Translations under genes and position numbers: made by a program
From: Tenggerimyces flavus
GTDB taxonomy: Bacteria > Actinomycetota > Actinomycetes > Propionibacteriales > Actinopolymorphaceae
Direction of reading: 5' to 3'
Length of the DNA stretch: 64,000 bases
Assembly: GCF_016907715.1 (NCBI RefSeq)
Contig: NZ_JAFBCM010000001.1
Span: forward strand, 1,488,001-1,552,000
The notes under the pieces: generated by a model
Told to the model about the DNA's origin: nothing
Database searches by the model: none
The model's input: only the letters and a program-made list of their open reading frames with translations
In this document: positions 15,302-23,864 of the stretch, one piece after another
Position numbering within the stretch: the stretch's first letter is position 1
Layout: the number at the start of each line of letters is the position of its first letter

Positions 15302-18064
15302 ATGAGCCCACCGGCCGTGTCCATCGGCCTGCTCGGACCGCTGGACGTCCGCGTCGCGGGCGACCAGGTCGACGTTCCGCGCGGCCGCGTCCGGGTCCTG
15401 CTCGCCGTCCTGGCCCTCTCCGCCGGTGAGTCCGTGACCGCCGACGCGCTGGCCGAGCGGATCTGGGGTGAACACCTGCCCGAGAACGTCCGCGGCAGCC
15501 TGCACACGCTGGTGATGCGGCTGCGACGGATCCTCGGAGCCGACCGCGTTGCCACGTCAGCGGGTGGCTACCTGCTCGACGTCGCCGCCGACGCGGTGGA
15601 CGCGACCCGGTTCGGGCGGCTGCTCGACCGTGCCGACGCTGGCGCCAACGAGGAACGAGCGCTGCTCGGCGAGGCGCTCGGGTTGTGGCGCGGCGAGCCG
15701 TTCGAGGGAACGGCGTCGGACTGGCTGACCCGGTTCGAGGCGCCCGCGCTGGTCGACCGCCGCCTGCGGTCGGCCGAACGCCTGGCCGACCTCGACCTGG
15801 CGGTCGGCCGAGCGGCGGACGTGGTCGCCGACCTGCGCGCACTGGTGCGCGAGCAACCCCTCCGCGAGTCGCTGTGGGCGAGGCTGCTCACCGGCCTTGA
15901 CCGCGCCGGGCGCCCGGCGGAGGCGCTGGCGGAGTACGAGCAGGTCCGCACGGCTCTCGCGCGTGAGCTCGGCGTCGCACCGGGCGCCGTGCTCCAACGG
16001 ATGCAGGCCGACCTGCTCGACGGCGTGCCCCTGGCGGCCACCGGCACGCCGGAACGCCACCCGGCGCCGGTGCCGGTGCCCTCGCAGCTGCCGGCGGACG
16101 TCGACGACTTCGCGGGTCGCGGCCAGGCCCTCGGCACGCTGGACGAGCTGCTGGCCCGTTCGGACCCGCCCCTGATTGTGGTGCACGGCACCGGCGGCGT
16201 CGGGAAGACCGCGCTCGTGGTGCACTGGGCGCGGCGCGCGATCGACGCGTTCCCGGACGGACAGCTCTACCTCGACCTGCGTGGCTACGGTCCCGGCGAG
16301 CCGATGGAGCCGGCCGATGCCCTCGACCTGATGCTGCGCGGGCTCGGCGTCGCGGCCGAGCGGTTGCCGCAGGACGCGGACGCCCGCAGCGCGCTGCTGC
16401 GTACGACCCTGTCCGGAAGGCGCGTGCTGGTCGTTCTCGACAACGCTCGGGACGCCGACCAGGTCCGTCCGATGCTGCCGGGGACCGGCGCGGTGGTGAT
16501 CGTGACCAGCCGAAGCCAGATGCGCGGCCTCGCGGCACGGGAGCAGGCCCACCGGATCGACCTGGACGTCCTCCCGGCCGAGGACGCGCGGGCGTTCCTC
16601 GCCGAACGGTTGAAGCACCAACAGGTGAAGTGCGCCGACGACGCGCTCGCGGAGCTGGCGGACCTGTGCGGCTACCTGCCGTTGGCGCTCACCGTGGCGG
16701 CCGAACGCGCCGGCCGGTACCCCACCAGCCCGCTCGCCGCACTGATCGACGAGCTTCGCGACGAACGTTCCCGCCTCGACGTGCTCGAGACCGGCACAGA
16801 TCTGTCCACCAGCCTGCGGGCCGCGATGTCGTGGTCGTACCGCGCGCTGGAGGCCGACGCCGCGCGACTGTTCCGCCTCCTCGGCCTGCATCCGGGTACG
16901 GACATCGGCGCACCCGCCGCGGCAGCGCTCGCCGGCGCCGATCGTCGTGTCGCCGCCCGGTTGCTCGACAGGCTGGCCGAGACCCATCTGGTCGGCTCGC
17001 CGCGACCCGGGCGGTACGCGATGCACGACCTCGTCCGCGCGTACGCCGCCGAGCGCGTGGCTCGCGACGATCCAGACGATGAACGCGACGAGGCGGTGCG
17101 GCGGCTCTACCGGTGGTACGCGCGGACCTCGTCGTCGGCGAGCGTGGCGATCTGGGGGCCGCAGGCCGGCGAGGTCGGCCTCGACGCGGCCTCGTTCAGC
17201 GACGAGTTGCAGGGCATGTCGTGGTTCGACACCGAGCGGCTCAACCTGGTCGCGGTGACCGTCGCGGCCGACCGGGTCGGCGCGCATGCCGACGTGGTGA
17301 GCCTGGTCCGGTCGATGTCGATCTACCTCGATCTCAGCCGGGCACCCGTGGAGATCGAGCCGCTGCAGGAGCTCGCGCTCGCGGCCGCACGGGCGGACGG
17401 CGACGAGCTCGCCGAGGCGCAGATCCTCATCCAGCTGGGGAGAATCCACGACCGGCTGGGGAGACCAGAGCTCGCGCAGCCACACTTCGAGTCCGCGTTG
17501 CACCTTCTCCGTACGCACGGCGACGTGACCGGGCAGTGCGCCGCGCTGGGGAACCTCGCGATCACGCACCGCGCGGGCGGCCGGTACGAGCAGGCGATCT
17601 CCCTTCTGGAGCAGGCGATCGACCTCGCCGGCAAGCACGGGTTGACGGACCGCGCGGCTGCGTCGTTGAACACGTTGGCTGCGGTGTATCTCGACGACCA
17701 CAGGGTTGACGACGCTCGGGTAGCCATCACCGAGTCGGTACGACTATGGCGCAAGGCCGGGTTGACACTGCGCGAGGGGATCGCGATCGACACGCTCGGG
17801 TCGGTCCACCACGCGGGCGGCGACCACGTTCTCGCCATCGGTTCGTACGCGGAAGCGGCGGAGATCTTCCGCGGGCTCAGCAGTGTGTGGTGGTTGGCGT
17901 ACACGCTGCGGAACGCCGGACACGCGCAACTCGCCGCGGGCGACCGGACGGCCGCCGCGGCGAGTTGGCAGGAGGCGTTGCGGATCGTGGACGAGCTCGG
18001 CGCCGAGGGGAACGCCGAGCTGTCGCGTTCGGAGCTCCTCGAGGCACTGGAGTCGGTCAGGTAG
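15302..18064 (+). CDS. SARP/AfsR-type regulator with NB-ARC and TPR, module 1
   Basis: A 920-residue transcription activator. Residues 1-95 are an OmpR-like winged helix (VSIGLLGPLDVRVAGDQVDV, RVRVLLAVLALSAG, LAERIWGEHLPENVRGSLHT); 100-245 the bacterial transcriptional activation domain; about 265-600 an NB-ARC ATPase with Walker A G296TGGVGKT and VLVVLDNARDADQV as Walker B; 640-920 TPR-like repeats. ATG 15302 follows GGGGGTG; an upstream in-frame ATG at 15290 is possible. AfsR-like proteins activate secondary-metabolite or developmental genes. It is divergent from a DUF5937 regulator and its stop overlaps the convergent GH19-like gene by 8 bp. A paralogue is at 38420-41203. Confidence 0.92.
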   Translation: MSPPAVSIGLLGPLDVRVAGDQVDVPRGRVRVLLAVLALSAGESVTADALAERIWGEHLPENVRGSLHTLVMRLRRILGADRVATSAGGYLLDVAADAVDATRFGRLLDRADAGANEERALLGEALGLWRGEPFEGTASDWLTRFEAPALVDRRLRSAERLADLDLAVGRAADVVADLRALVREQPLRESLWARLLTGLDRAGRPAEALAEYEQVRTALARELGVAPGAVLQRMQADLLDGVPLAATGTPERHPAPVPVPSQLPADVDDFAGRGQALGTLDELLARSDPPLIVVHGTGGVGKTALVVHWARRAIDAFPDGQLYLDLRGYGPGEPMEPADALDLMLRGLGVAAERLPQDADARSALLRTTLSGRRVLVVLDNARDADQVRPMLPGTGAVVIVTSRSQMRGLAAREQAHRIDLDVLPAEDARAFLAERLKHQQVKCADDALAELADLCGYLPLALTVAAERAGRYPTSPLAALIDELRDERSRLDVLETGTDLSTSLRAAMSWSYRALEADAARLFRLLGLHPGTDIGAPAAAALAGADRRVAARLLDRLAETHLVGSPRPGRYAMHDLVRAYAAERVARDDPDDERDEAVRRLYRWYARTSSSASVAIWGPQAGEVGLDAASFSDELQGMSWFDTERLNLVAVTVAADRVGAHADVVSLVRSMSIYLDLSRAPVEIEPLQELALAAARADGDELAEAQILIQLGRIHDRLGRPELAQPHFESALHLLRTHGDVTGQCAALGNLAITHRAGGRYEQAISLLEQAIDLAGKHGLTDRAAASLNTLAAVYLDDHRVDDARVAITESVRLWRKAGLTLREGIAIDTLGSVHHAGGDHVLAIGSYAEAAEIFRGLSSVWWLAYTLRNAGHAQLAAGDRTAAAASWQEALRIVDELGAEGNAELSRSELLEALESVR

Positions 18065-19511
18065 TGCACTCCACCGACGTCGGCATCGATCCCGTCAGCA
18101 CCTTGTAGGCGTTCTTGAAGTCACGGCACCGTTCGGCGACCTCCGGGTGGCTCGGGTCGGAGCTGCCGAAGAACCCGATCTGTACGTTGACCATGCCCAT
18201 GTCGTGCCGGTCCGCGTAGCGGTTCGTGTTCGGCCGTGCCTTCGTCCAGTACCAGCGGGAGATCTTGTCGCTCCACGCGAGCGTCGCCGCGCGGCTCGGG
18301 TTGCCGAGCAGGTCCGTTCCGAGGGCGTTGCCGGCGCCGCGGTAGTTGAAGTCTCCGGTCAGCTGGATGAACCCGCGCCCGCGGTAGGTCGACGATCCGT
18401 TCTGCGCGGCCGCGTAGTTGACGGTCGACTCGTTCACGACCGTGGCGAGGAACGCCGCCTTGCGTGCGGGGGTCGTGATGTGACCGGCCTGCATCTCGCG
18501 GATCAGTCCGGGCAGCCCGGTCTCGACGACGGCCCGGCTCGCGACCTTCGCGCCGAACATCGCGTGCAGCTGGTCGTACGTCACCGCGGCGCTGCCACCG
18601 GGAGAGGAGTCGATGCCGCATTCCGCGGGCGGCGTCGTCACGGGCAGGTTCGGAGTGTGGTGCGTGGTGGAGATGGTCTGGTGCGGCGTGATCTTGGTGT
18701 CGGTCTGGCGGGTGGGCAGGGTGACGAGGTGGCGCCAGGTGTTGGTGGGGGTGTCCCGGACGAGGAGACCGGCGCCGGGGGACGTGATCGCGGCCTGGCT
18801 CCAGCCCGACGTACGAATGGTGGTGATCGTGGCGGTGAAACCGCCGCCCTGGGTGGTGACGTCGGCGGCGCGCAACGTGCCGCTGGTGTCGGTGTAGAAG
18901 AGCTCCTGGTCGTTGCCGGCGTTCGACCACAGGGCGAGGGGATAGCCGATGGTCTTCACCAGCGCCGTCTTCTTGGGGCGCTGGGTGGCCGTGACGCCAG
19001 TGGCGATGTAGAGGTTGCCGCCCTTGGTGCCGTAGAGGCGGCGGCCGTCGGAGGTGAGGCGGCTGTAGTCGTACGGCCCGGGCTTGGCCGGGTCGCCGGT
19101 GTGGAGGTTCTTCGTGGACGTGATGGCGGCCTTGCCGGTGCTGAAGTTGTAGAGGCGCAGCCCGCCGTCCCGGTCGGTGACGAAGAGCTGGACGACGCCC
19201 TTGGCGGAGTCGTGGGCGGCGACGGCGAGGGCCGGCCTGGCGGCGTTGAACGTGTAGATCTTGCGCCATCCGTAGACGGTGGGCTTGGTGGAAGCCGGTC
19301 CGGAGATCGAGCTGTACCAGAGCTCCTTGCCGTTGCCGCGCAGCTGGAACAGTCGCGCAGCGGCGTCGCCACACGTCACTTTGTCGTACGGCGTCGCCGC
19401 GTGTGCCTGACCGCGGGTGGGTGCGGTGCCGGCGTCGGCGGCGATCCCGAGCCCTGCCGCCAGGGCGATGGTCACGATGCCGGCGACTGCCTGGCCGAGT
19501 CTTCTGCTCAT
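18057..19511 (-). CDS. Secreted GH19-like (chitinase/lysozyme-like) protein with N-terminal repeat domain
   Basis: A 484-residue secreted protein. Signal peptide: MSRRLGQAVAGIVTIALAAG up to QAHA near residue 38. Residues 40-320 form a beta-rich domain (CGDAAARLFQLRGNGKELWY, TSDGRRLYGTKGG, GYPLALWSNAGNDQEL) shared almost unchanged with the next gene. After a TTPP linker, residues 330-484 resemble GH19 chitinase/endolysin-like domains: FLATVVNEST with a likely catalytic Glu, then YRGRGFIQLTGDFNYRGAG. Substrate could be chitin or peptidoglycan. AGGAGA precedes the ATG. It is the last gene of a four-gene run of secreted proteins, 97 bp after the CHAP gene. Confidence 0.85.
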   Translation of the reverse strand: MSRRLGQAVAGIVTIALAAGLGIAADAGTAPTRGQAHAATPYDKVTCGDAAARLFQLRGNGKELWYSSISGPASTKPTVYGWRKIYTFNAARPALAVAAHDSAKGVVQLFVTDRDGGLRLYNFSTGKAAITSTKNLHTGDPAKPGPYDYSRLTSDGRRLYGTKGGNLYIATGVTATQRPKKTALVKTIGYPLALWSNAGNDQELFYTDTSGTLRAADVTTQGGGFTATITTIRTSGWSQAAITSPGAGLLVRDTPTNTWRHLVTLPTRQTDTKITPHQTISTTHHTPNLPVTTPPAECGIDSSPGGSAAVTYDQLHAMFGAKVASRAVVETGLPGLIREMQAGHITTPARKAAFLATVVNESTVNYAAAQNGSSTYRGRGFIQLTGDFNYRGAGNALGTDLLGNPSRAATLAWSDKISRWYWTKARPNTNRYADRHDMGMVNVQIGFFGSSDPSHPEVAERCRDFKNAYKVLTGSMPTSVECTT

Positions 19512-19608
19512 CGGGAAAGGTCTCCTGGAGATGGGTACGTCGGCGGTGGGAGCTCGGACCGGTCGCCCACTCCCCCTGCGTGGTGGGCGACCGGTCGTTG
19601 GATCGAGC

Positions 19609-20955
19609 TCAGTCGATCCGGATGTAGAACTGGCTGTACGTCGTGTTCCTGGGGTGGACGTCGCGGTGCACCGACGCGGTGCCGCTGCCCCAGTTGCCTT
19701 CGAGCGTGTAGATGTTGCCGTTCGCGCCGACGCGGTCGACGATGCCGATGTGGGAGTTGCCGGGGCGGAAGTCCCCGTTGCCGTCCCAGTCGAACGCGAT
19801 GAGGTCACCGGCCCGCGGCGTGGTCACCCGTCGCAGGCCGCTGCGGCCCTCTCGTGCGGCGATCACCCACTGCTGAACGGCGAGATGCTTGAAGCTCGTC
19901 ACCCCAGCCTTGTGGTTGGTCACCCAACTCACGAAGCCCGCACACCACGGTGTCGTCACGGTGTGCTCACTCGGCCAGGCCCACGCGAGGTACTTGTCGG
20001 CCTCGGGCCCTTCCTCGGTGCCGAGCTCGGCGCGGGCGATCGAGACGACGTTGGACGTCGTCCTCGGCGCGCAGCTGTCCGGCGGAGTCGTGAGCGGAGG
20101 GTTGGGCGTGTGGTGGGTGGTAGAGATCGTCTGGTGCGGCGTGATGGGCGTGCTGGTCGCCTTGGTGGGAAGGGTGATGAGGTGGCGCCAGGTGTTGGTG
20201 GGCGTGTCCCGGACGAGGAGTCCGCCGCCCGGTGAGGTGATCGCGGCCTGCTTCCAGCCGCTGCCACGGACGGTGGTGATCGCGGCCGTGAACCCGCTGC
20301 CCTTGGTGGTGATGTCGACGGCGCGGAGGACTCCGGCGCTGTCGGTGTAGAGGAGCTCCTGGTCGTTGCCGGCGTTCGACCACAGGGCGAGCGGATAGCC
20401 GATCGTCTTGACGGTGGCGGACTTCTCCGGGCGCCGGACCGTGGTGACGCCGGTCATCAGGTGGAGTTGGCCACCCTTGGTGCCGTAGAGGCGGCGGCCG
20501 TCGGACGTGAGCCGGCTGAAGTCGTACGGTCCGGGCTTGGCCGGGTTGCCGGTGTGCAGGTTCCTGGTCGAGCCGATGGTGGCCTTGGCGGTGTCGAAGT
20601 TGTAGACGCGCAGGCCGCCGTCCCGGTCGGTGACGAAGAGCTTGACGACACCCTTCACCGTCGCGTGGGCCGCGACCGCGAGGGCCGGCCTGGTGGTGCT
20701 GAACGTGTAGACCTTGCGCCATCCGTAGACAACGGGCTTGGCGGCGGCAGGCCCGGAGATCGAGCTGTACCAGAGCTCCTTGCCGTTGCCGCGCAGCTGG
20801 AACAACCGCGCAGCGGCGTCGCCACACGTCACCTGGTCGTACGGCGTCGCCGCCTCCGCGACGGGATCGCCGGCGACCGGCGTCGCGAGGACACCAGCCG
20901 CGCACGCGGCGATCGCGGACAGCCCCGCGAGCAGTGTTCTTGTCAGCTTCCTCAT
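19609..20955 (-). CDS. Secreted CHAP-domain (amidase/peptidase-like) protein with the same N-terminal domain
   Basis: A 448-residue secreted protein. Signal peptide MRKLTRTLLAGLSAIAACAA up to AEA near 36. Residues 37-315 are the same beta-rich domain as in the neighbouring GH19-like protein, often identical over 10-20 residues (for example TSDGRRLYGTKGG, RDTPTNTWRHL, HQTISTTHHTPN). After the linker comes a CHAP domain: ARAELGTEEGPEADKY, PWCAGFVSW with the catalytic Cys, RAGDLIAFDWDGNGDF and SHIGIVDRV with the catalytic His. CHAP enzymes cleave peptidoglycan peptides or amide links. Its ATG overlaps the stop of the small secreted gene before it (ATGA), so the genes are coupled. Confidence 0.88.
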   Translation of the reverse strand: MRKLTRTLLAGLSAIAACAAGVLATPVAGDPVAEAATPYDQVTCGDAAARLFQLRGNGKELWYSSISGPAAAKPVVYGWRKVYTFSTTRPALAVAAHATVKGVVKLFVTDRDGGLRVYNFDTAKATIGSTRNLHTGNPAKPGPYDFSRLTSDGRRLYGTKGGQLHLMTGVTTVRRPEKSATVKTIGYPLALWSNAGNDQELLYTDSAGVLRAVDITTKGSGFTAAITTVRGSGWKQAAITSPGGGLLVRDTPTNTWRHLITLPTKATSTPITPHQTISTTHHTPNPPLTTPPDSCAPRTTSNVVSIARAELGTEEGPEADKYLAWAWPSEHTVTTPWCAGFVSWVTNHKAGVTSFKHLAVQQWVIAAREGRSGLRRVTTPRAGDLIAFDWDGNGDFRPGNSHIGIVDRVGANGNIYTLEGNWGSGTASVHRDVHPRNTTYSQFYIRID

Positions 20956-21392
20956 GAGGCGTTCACCCACGTCATCCAGAGATTCGCCAATGGGTCTTGA
21001 AGGATCTTGTCGGTGGCGGGAATCTGAACGCCGGTCTTCGCCGAGTAGAAGCGAACGACGGTGCGTCCGACTCCACCGGAGGCACCGGCGAGAATCCCCT
21101 TCTTGGACAGGGTTTCGTCCTCCTCGGCGGTGACGGAGACGACCGCGCCGCGCGGAGCCGAGGTGATGACCAGATCGCCGTTCGTGGCGACGGCCAACGA
21201 CGTCGCGCCAGTGCACTTGTGCGTCGCGTTCGCGTGGATGACGGGGCCGTTCGCGGTGAAGCGGATCGCACAGCCGGTCACTGCGGTACCGGCTTGGGTG
21301 TCGGCGTGTACGCCTACGCCGGCGACCAGTGCGCTACCCAGCAGGGCAGCAGACGCGCCCGCGACGGCGAATCGCTTGTGTGTACTCATCAT
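20952..21392 (-). CDS. Small secreted protein, unknown function
   Basis: A 146-residue protein with a signal peptide (STHKRFAVAGASAALLGSALVAG, cleavage near VHA). The mature part has two cysteines (TGCAIRF and HKCTGATS) likely to form one disulfide, a GDLVITSAPRGAVVSV beta stretch and a C-terminal LANLWMTWVNAS. No family recognised. Two tandem ATG codons (21392 and 21389) could start it; GGGAAG lies directly ahead. It is translationally coupled to the CHAP gene and lies 17 bp after the ricin-lectin gene, so it may be a helper, inhibitor or partner of these enzymes. Confidence 0.75.
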   Translation of the reverse strand: MMSTHKRFAVAGASAALLGSALVAGVGVHADTQAGTAVTGCAIRFTANGPVIHANATHKCTGATSLAVATNGDLVITSAPRGAVVSVTAEEDETLSKKGILAGASGGVGRTVVRFYSAKTGVQIPATDKILQDPLANLWMTWVNAS

Positions 21393-21409
21393 CTTCCCGT
21401 TCCGCCGAC

Positions 21410-21910
21410 TCAGAGCCACCGCTGGGGGGCGGAACTGCCACACGTCTCCAAGGTCCCGCCGACGAGCCAGTTCGCAGAGATGCACTGGTTCACCAGCGCG
21501 CTGCGGAAGCGGTATCCGCCACTGGGGTGGCTTTCGAACTTCCAGAGCTGCGCGGTGTGCCCGCCACAGTTCGAGGTGACGCCGGCCTTCGCGCCGCCCG
21601 GGCTCGTGTGCAGGCATCGACCGGTGTGGACGTTCTTGAACCGGCGGTGGCTGCCGTCCCTGATGACCTGCCACTTCGTCACGTCGCTGCCGGTGCACTT
21701 CGCGAGGTGCAACTTCCTGTCCTTGCCGTCGGCGAGACACAGGTTGGCGTTCGGGTTTCGGTAGGACTCGGGCTCGGCAGCAATCGCCGTCACGTCGGCA
21801 GCGGGTGCCGCCGCCGGGTCGGCAGGCCGTGCGAGTGCGGACGTCGGCGTGACGATCAGTCCGCCGGCCGCGAGCACCGCCGCGGCGACGACGGTTTGGA
21901 GCTTGGTCAT
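21410..21910 (-). CDS. Secreted ricin-type beta-trefoil lectin
   Basis: A 166-residue secreted protein. Signal peptide MTKLQTVVAAAVLAAGGLIV ending near ALA, then an acidic/Ala-rich spacer. From residue 50 it has the trefoil repeats: NANLCLADGKDRKLHLAKC with TKWQVIR, VHTGRCLHTS with AQLWKFES, and VNQCISANW with PQRWL, that is three Q-x-W-like ends of the RICIN fold. It probably binds a cell-surface glycan. It is the first gene of the four-gene secreted cluster, whose other members carry CHAP and GH19-like domains. Confidence 0.85.
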   Translation of the reverse strand: MTKLQTVVAAAVLAAGGLIVTPTSALARPADPAAAPAADVTAIAAEPESYRNPNANLCLADGKDRKLHLAKCTGSDVTKWQVIRDGSHRRFKNVHTGRCLHTSPGGAKAGVTSNCGGHTAQLWKFESHPSGGYRFRSALVNQCISANWLVGGTLETCGSSAPQRWL

Positions 21911-22036
21911 GGCGTCTTCACTCCTTGCGGGTGGGTTAATCCCGAACGGGCCGTGAAGTTGCCAGGTGTGGCGAAACCGGTCGATCGTTGTGGCACAGGC
22001 TGAAAGGAGTGACGTGCGCGGCGATCGCCGCCAAGT

Positions 22037-22208
22037 GCCCTAGCCTCGATCTCTCGTCCAACGGTTGGCTCGACCGGCCCGGCCCGCCCTGGGGCCAATG
22101 ATCATGTAAACATGATCATTGGCCGCTTTACGTGGGGTGGACGCCAGGTAGAGGGGCCACTGGCCGGGTAAGGCGACCCACCAACACCTGAAGTCCTGAG
22201 GCTAGGGC
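22037..22208. repeat. Dispersed CTAG-bounded intergenic repeat, copy A
   Basis: A 172-bp element with perfect 11-bp terminal inverted repeats, GCCCTAGCCTC and GAGGCTAGGGC. Inside is a hairpin with 14-bp arms, GGCCAATGATCATG and CATGATCATTGGCC, around a TAAA loop, followed by CGCTTTACGTGGGGTGGACG and CACTGGCCGGGTAAGGCGAC. Two more copies occur at 41321-42582 (split by an IS) and 49789-49956. It has no coding frame. It fills most of the gap 21911-22260; the remainder shows nothing recognisable. Confidence 0.85.
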
Positions 22209-22260
22209 AACGGCGCCAGGCCGAGGTGCTCCCGCAGCGAGTCGATGAGGCAGGGTCGGG

Positions 22261-22902
22261 TCAGCGGCGCCGCGACTTGCCCGTCCTGAACTGCTTCAGG
22301 TACGCCAGCGCCATCGTCAGCGACGCGCCCAAGGGATCGGCGTTCCGGCGGAGGCGCGAGAGCAGGATGCCGCCCTGGACGGCGGCCAACACCGCGGCCG
22401 CGAGCTCGTCGGGGTCCGCGCCCACCGCGAGTTCGCCGCGACTCTGCAGCCGCTTCAGTCCGTCCCGCAGGTAGCCCTGCCAGGTCCGGAACGCCTCGTT
22501 CAGCAGCTCGCGCAGCGCGTCGTCGGCGTCGACCTCGCCAGCGAACGTGCCGAGCCGGCAGGCCAGCGGCCCGGCTGAGGTGCTGTGTCGCGCGAGCAGC
22601 TCGGTAGCCCAGGTGTCGAGATCGTCCCAGGAGTCCAGGCTGTCAAGGCCAGGTTGCGCGGACAGGACGCGGTCGAGCTGCCGCGCGATGACGGCACGTA
22701 CGAGCTCCTGCTTGTTCGCGAAGTAGTGGTACAGCTGCGACTTTCCCGCGCCACAGTAGGCGAGAACCTCGTCGAGCGAGGTCCTCGCGATCCCGTTCGC
22801 GTACATCAGATCCGCTGCAGCCTCGACGATCGCAGCCCGGCTCTGCCGGCCGCGCGCGGTCGCCGGCAGGGCGGCCTGGTCGGCCACAACCTTGGAAGCC
22901 AT
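22261..22902 (-). CDS. TetR family transcriptional regulator
   Basis: A 213-residue protein with the TetR DNA-binding region RGRQSRAAIVEAAADLMYAN, then TSLDEVLAYCGAGKSQLYHYFANKQELV (residues 17-66), and a C-terminal domain with DDALRELLNEAFRTWQGYLR, similar to the TetR_C group often near quinone or redox genes. It is divergent from a cupin gene with 65 bp between starts, where an ACCGGCCGGT palindrome is a likely operator. Ligand unknown. Confidence 0.88.
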   Translation of the reverse strand: MASKVVADQAALPATARGRQSRAAIVEAAADLMYANGIARTSLDEVLAYCGAGKSQLYHYFANKQELVRAVIARQLDRVLSAQPGLDSLDSWDDLDTWATELLARHSTSAGPLACRLGTFAGEVDADDALRELLNEAFRTWQGYLRDGLKRLQSRGELAVGADPDELAAAVLAAVQGGILLSRLRRNADPLGASLTMALAYLKQFRTGKSRRR

Positions 22903-22932
22903 CCACCGACGATACCGCGCTCGACCGCATCT

Positions 22933-22948
22933 TGTACCGGCCGGTCCA
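22933..22948. promoter_or_regulatory. Palindromic operator between TetR and cupin genes
   Basis: TGTACCGGCCGGTCCA contains the perfect 10-bp palindrome ACCGGCCGGT (22936-22945), flanked by imperfectly matching bases (14 of 16 symmetric). It lies midway in the 65-bp space between the two divergent starts, the usual place for a TetR autoregulatory site. Inferred. Confidence 0.55.
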
Positions 22949-22967
22949 GAGTGCGAGAGTGGGAGGC

Positions 22968-23438
22968 ATGCAGCCGAACGAGGCCGGGCTCTACGTCCCC
23001 GAAGACCCGTTTCACCAACGTCTGCACCACGTTGGGCCTGACCTGCTGTCGGCCCAGACCGCGCAGACGAGCGGCATGCGCCGGGTCGAGGCGATCAGCG
23101 GCAAGAGCGTCGGCGCGAGCAACCTCTGGATGGGGCAGACCCACGTGGCGGCCGCGACCAACTCCGGCAACCACCACCACGGCGACTCGGAGACCGCGAT
23201 CTATGTCGTGAGTGGACACCCGGAGTTCGTCTTCGCCGAGATCGACGATCCGTCCAAGGAGATCCGGCTCGCCACCAAGCCGGGCGACTACATCTTCGTG
23301 CCGCCGTACGTCCCACACCGCGAGGAGAACCCGGACCCCGACGAGGAGGCGGTCGTCGTGATCGCGCGGACGACCCAGGACGCGATCGTCGTCAACCTTC
23401 CCGACCTTCGCTGGGTCGGGCCAGAACGTACCACTTAG
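22968..23438 (+). CDS. Cupin domain protein
   Basis: A 156-residue cytoplasmic protein. The ATG at 22968 is chosen because GGGAGG lies immediately ahead. It is a single cupin barrel: the first motif NSGNHHHGDSETAIYVVSG supplies His-His and Glu metal ligands, and the second is KPGDYIFVPPYVPHREEN with Asp and His. The family often binds Fe, Mn or Zn and may be a dioxygenase, isomerase or sensor. The start sequence MQPNEAGLYVPEDPFHQRL resembles uncharacterised actinobacterial cupins. It is probably controlled by the divergent TetR. Confidence 0.85.
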   Translation: MQPNEAGLYVPEDPFHQRLHHVGPDLLSAQTAQTSGMRRVEAISGKSVGASNLWMGQTHVAAATNSGNHHHGDSETAIYVVSGHPEFVFAEIDDPSKEIRLATKPGDYIFVPPYVPHREENPDPDEEAVVVIARTTQDAIVVNLPDLRWVGPERTT

Positions 23439-23500
23439 TACAAGACCGTTGGCCGAGCGTGGACATTCGGCTCACATCGCGAGACAGGGCTGGCAGATCC

Positions 23501-23526
23501 AATCTCCTACTCTCATAGTAGGGATT
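23501..23526. promoter_or_regulatory. Inverted repeat in the 425-bp gap before the oxidation cluster
   Basis: CCTACT (23506-23511) and AGTAGG (23517-23522) are exact inverted copies around CTCAT, and outer AATC and GATT extend the symmetry with one offset base. It lies about 340 bp ahead of the flavin-reductase gene, so it may be an operator of that cluster or of a missed small gene. The rest of the gap 23439-23864 has an 8-bp-stem hairpin (CATCGCGC gta GCGCGATG, 23647-23665) and no gene I can support. Confidence 0.45.
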
Positions 23527-23864
23527 ATGTCCGGCCTGGTTCTTCTCACCTCGCGACGCGTGATCGACCACATGCGCGTCGCGAGCGGCCGCTGTCGTAC
23601 GGCCGTTTCGCCAACGACTAGGTCGTGTCTGGCAAATAGCGCCGGTCATCGCGCGTAGCGCGATGGCGCGCGGCGCCCCGCGCCCGTATGGGCGTGGTGC
23701 AGGAGGAACTCATATTGGTTATATGGGTGACGATGTGCACCGCGGCCAGACGGGATGTGGGGTGTCGCGCGCCAGGCGATCTTTGACAGACACGGCCAAG
23801 GCATCGCGGCGCCACTGTCGATTCCGCGTGCCGCTCATCCTCCCCTTCCTCCCCGGAGGTGTGC

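Noticed and set aside
18057..21910. Phage lysis cassette (CHAP/GH19 endolysin, holin)
   Set aside because: All proteins have signal peptides and large extra domains, and no holin, capsid, tail or integrase genes are present.
23617..23730. Relic end of an IS (GGTCGTGTCTGGCAAATAGC)
   Set aside because: It resembles ends of some actinobacterial IS elements, but no partner inverted repeat or transposase fragment could be seen.
23740..23864. SAM-type or other riboswitch before the sulfur-like cluster
   Set aside because: I could not find the conserved core or pseudoknot of any known class.
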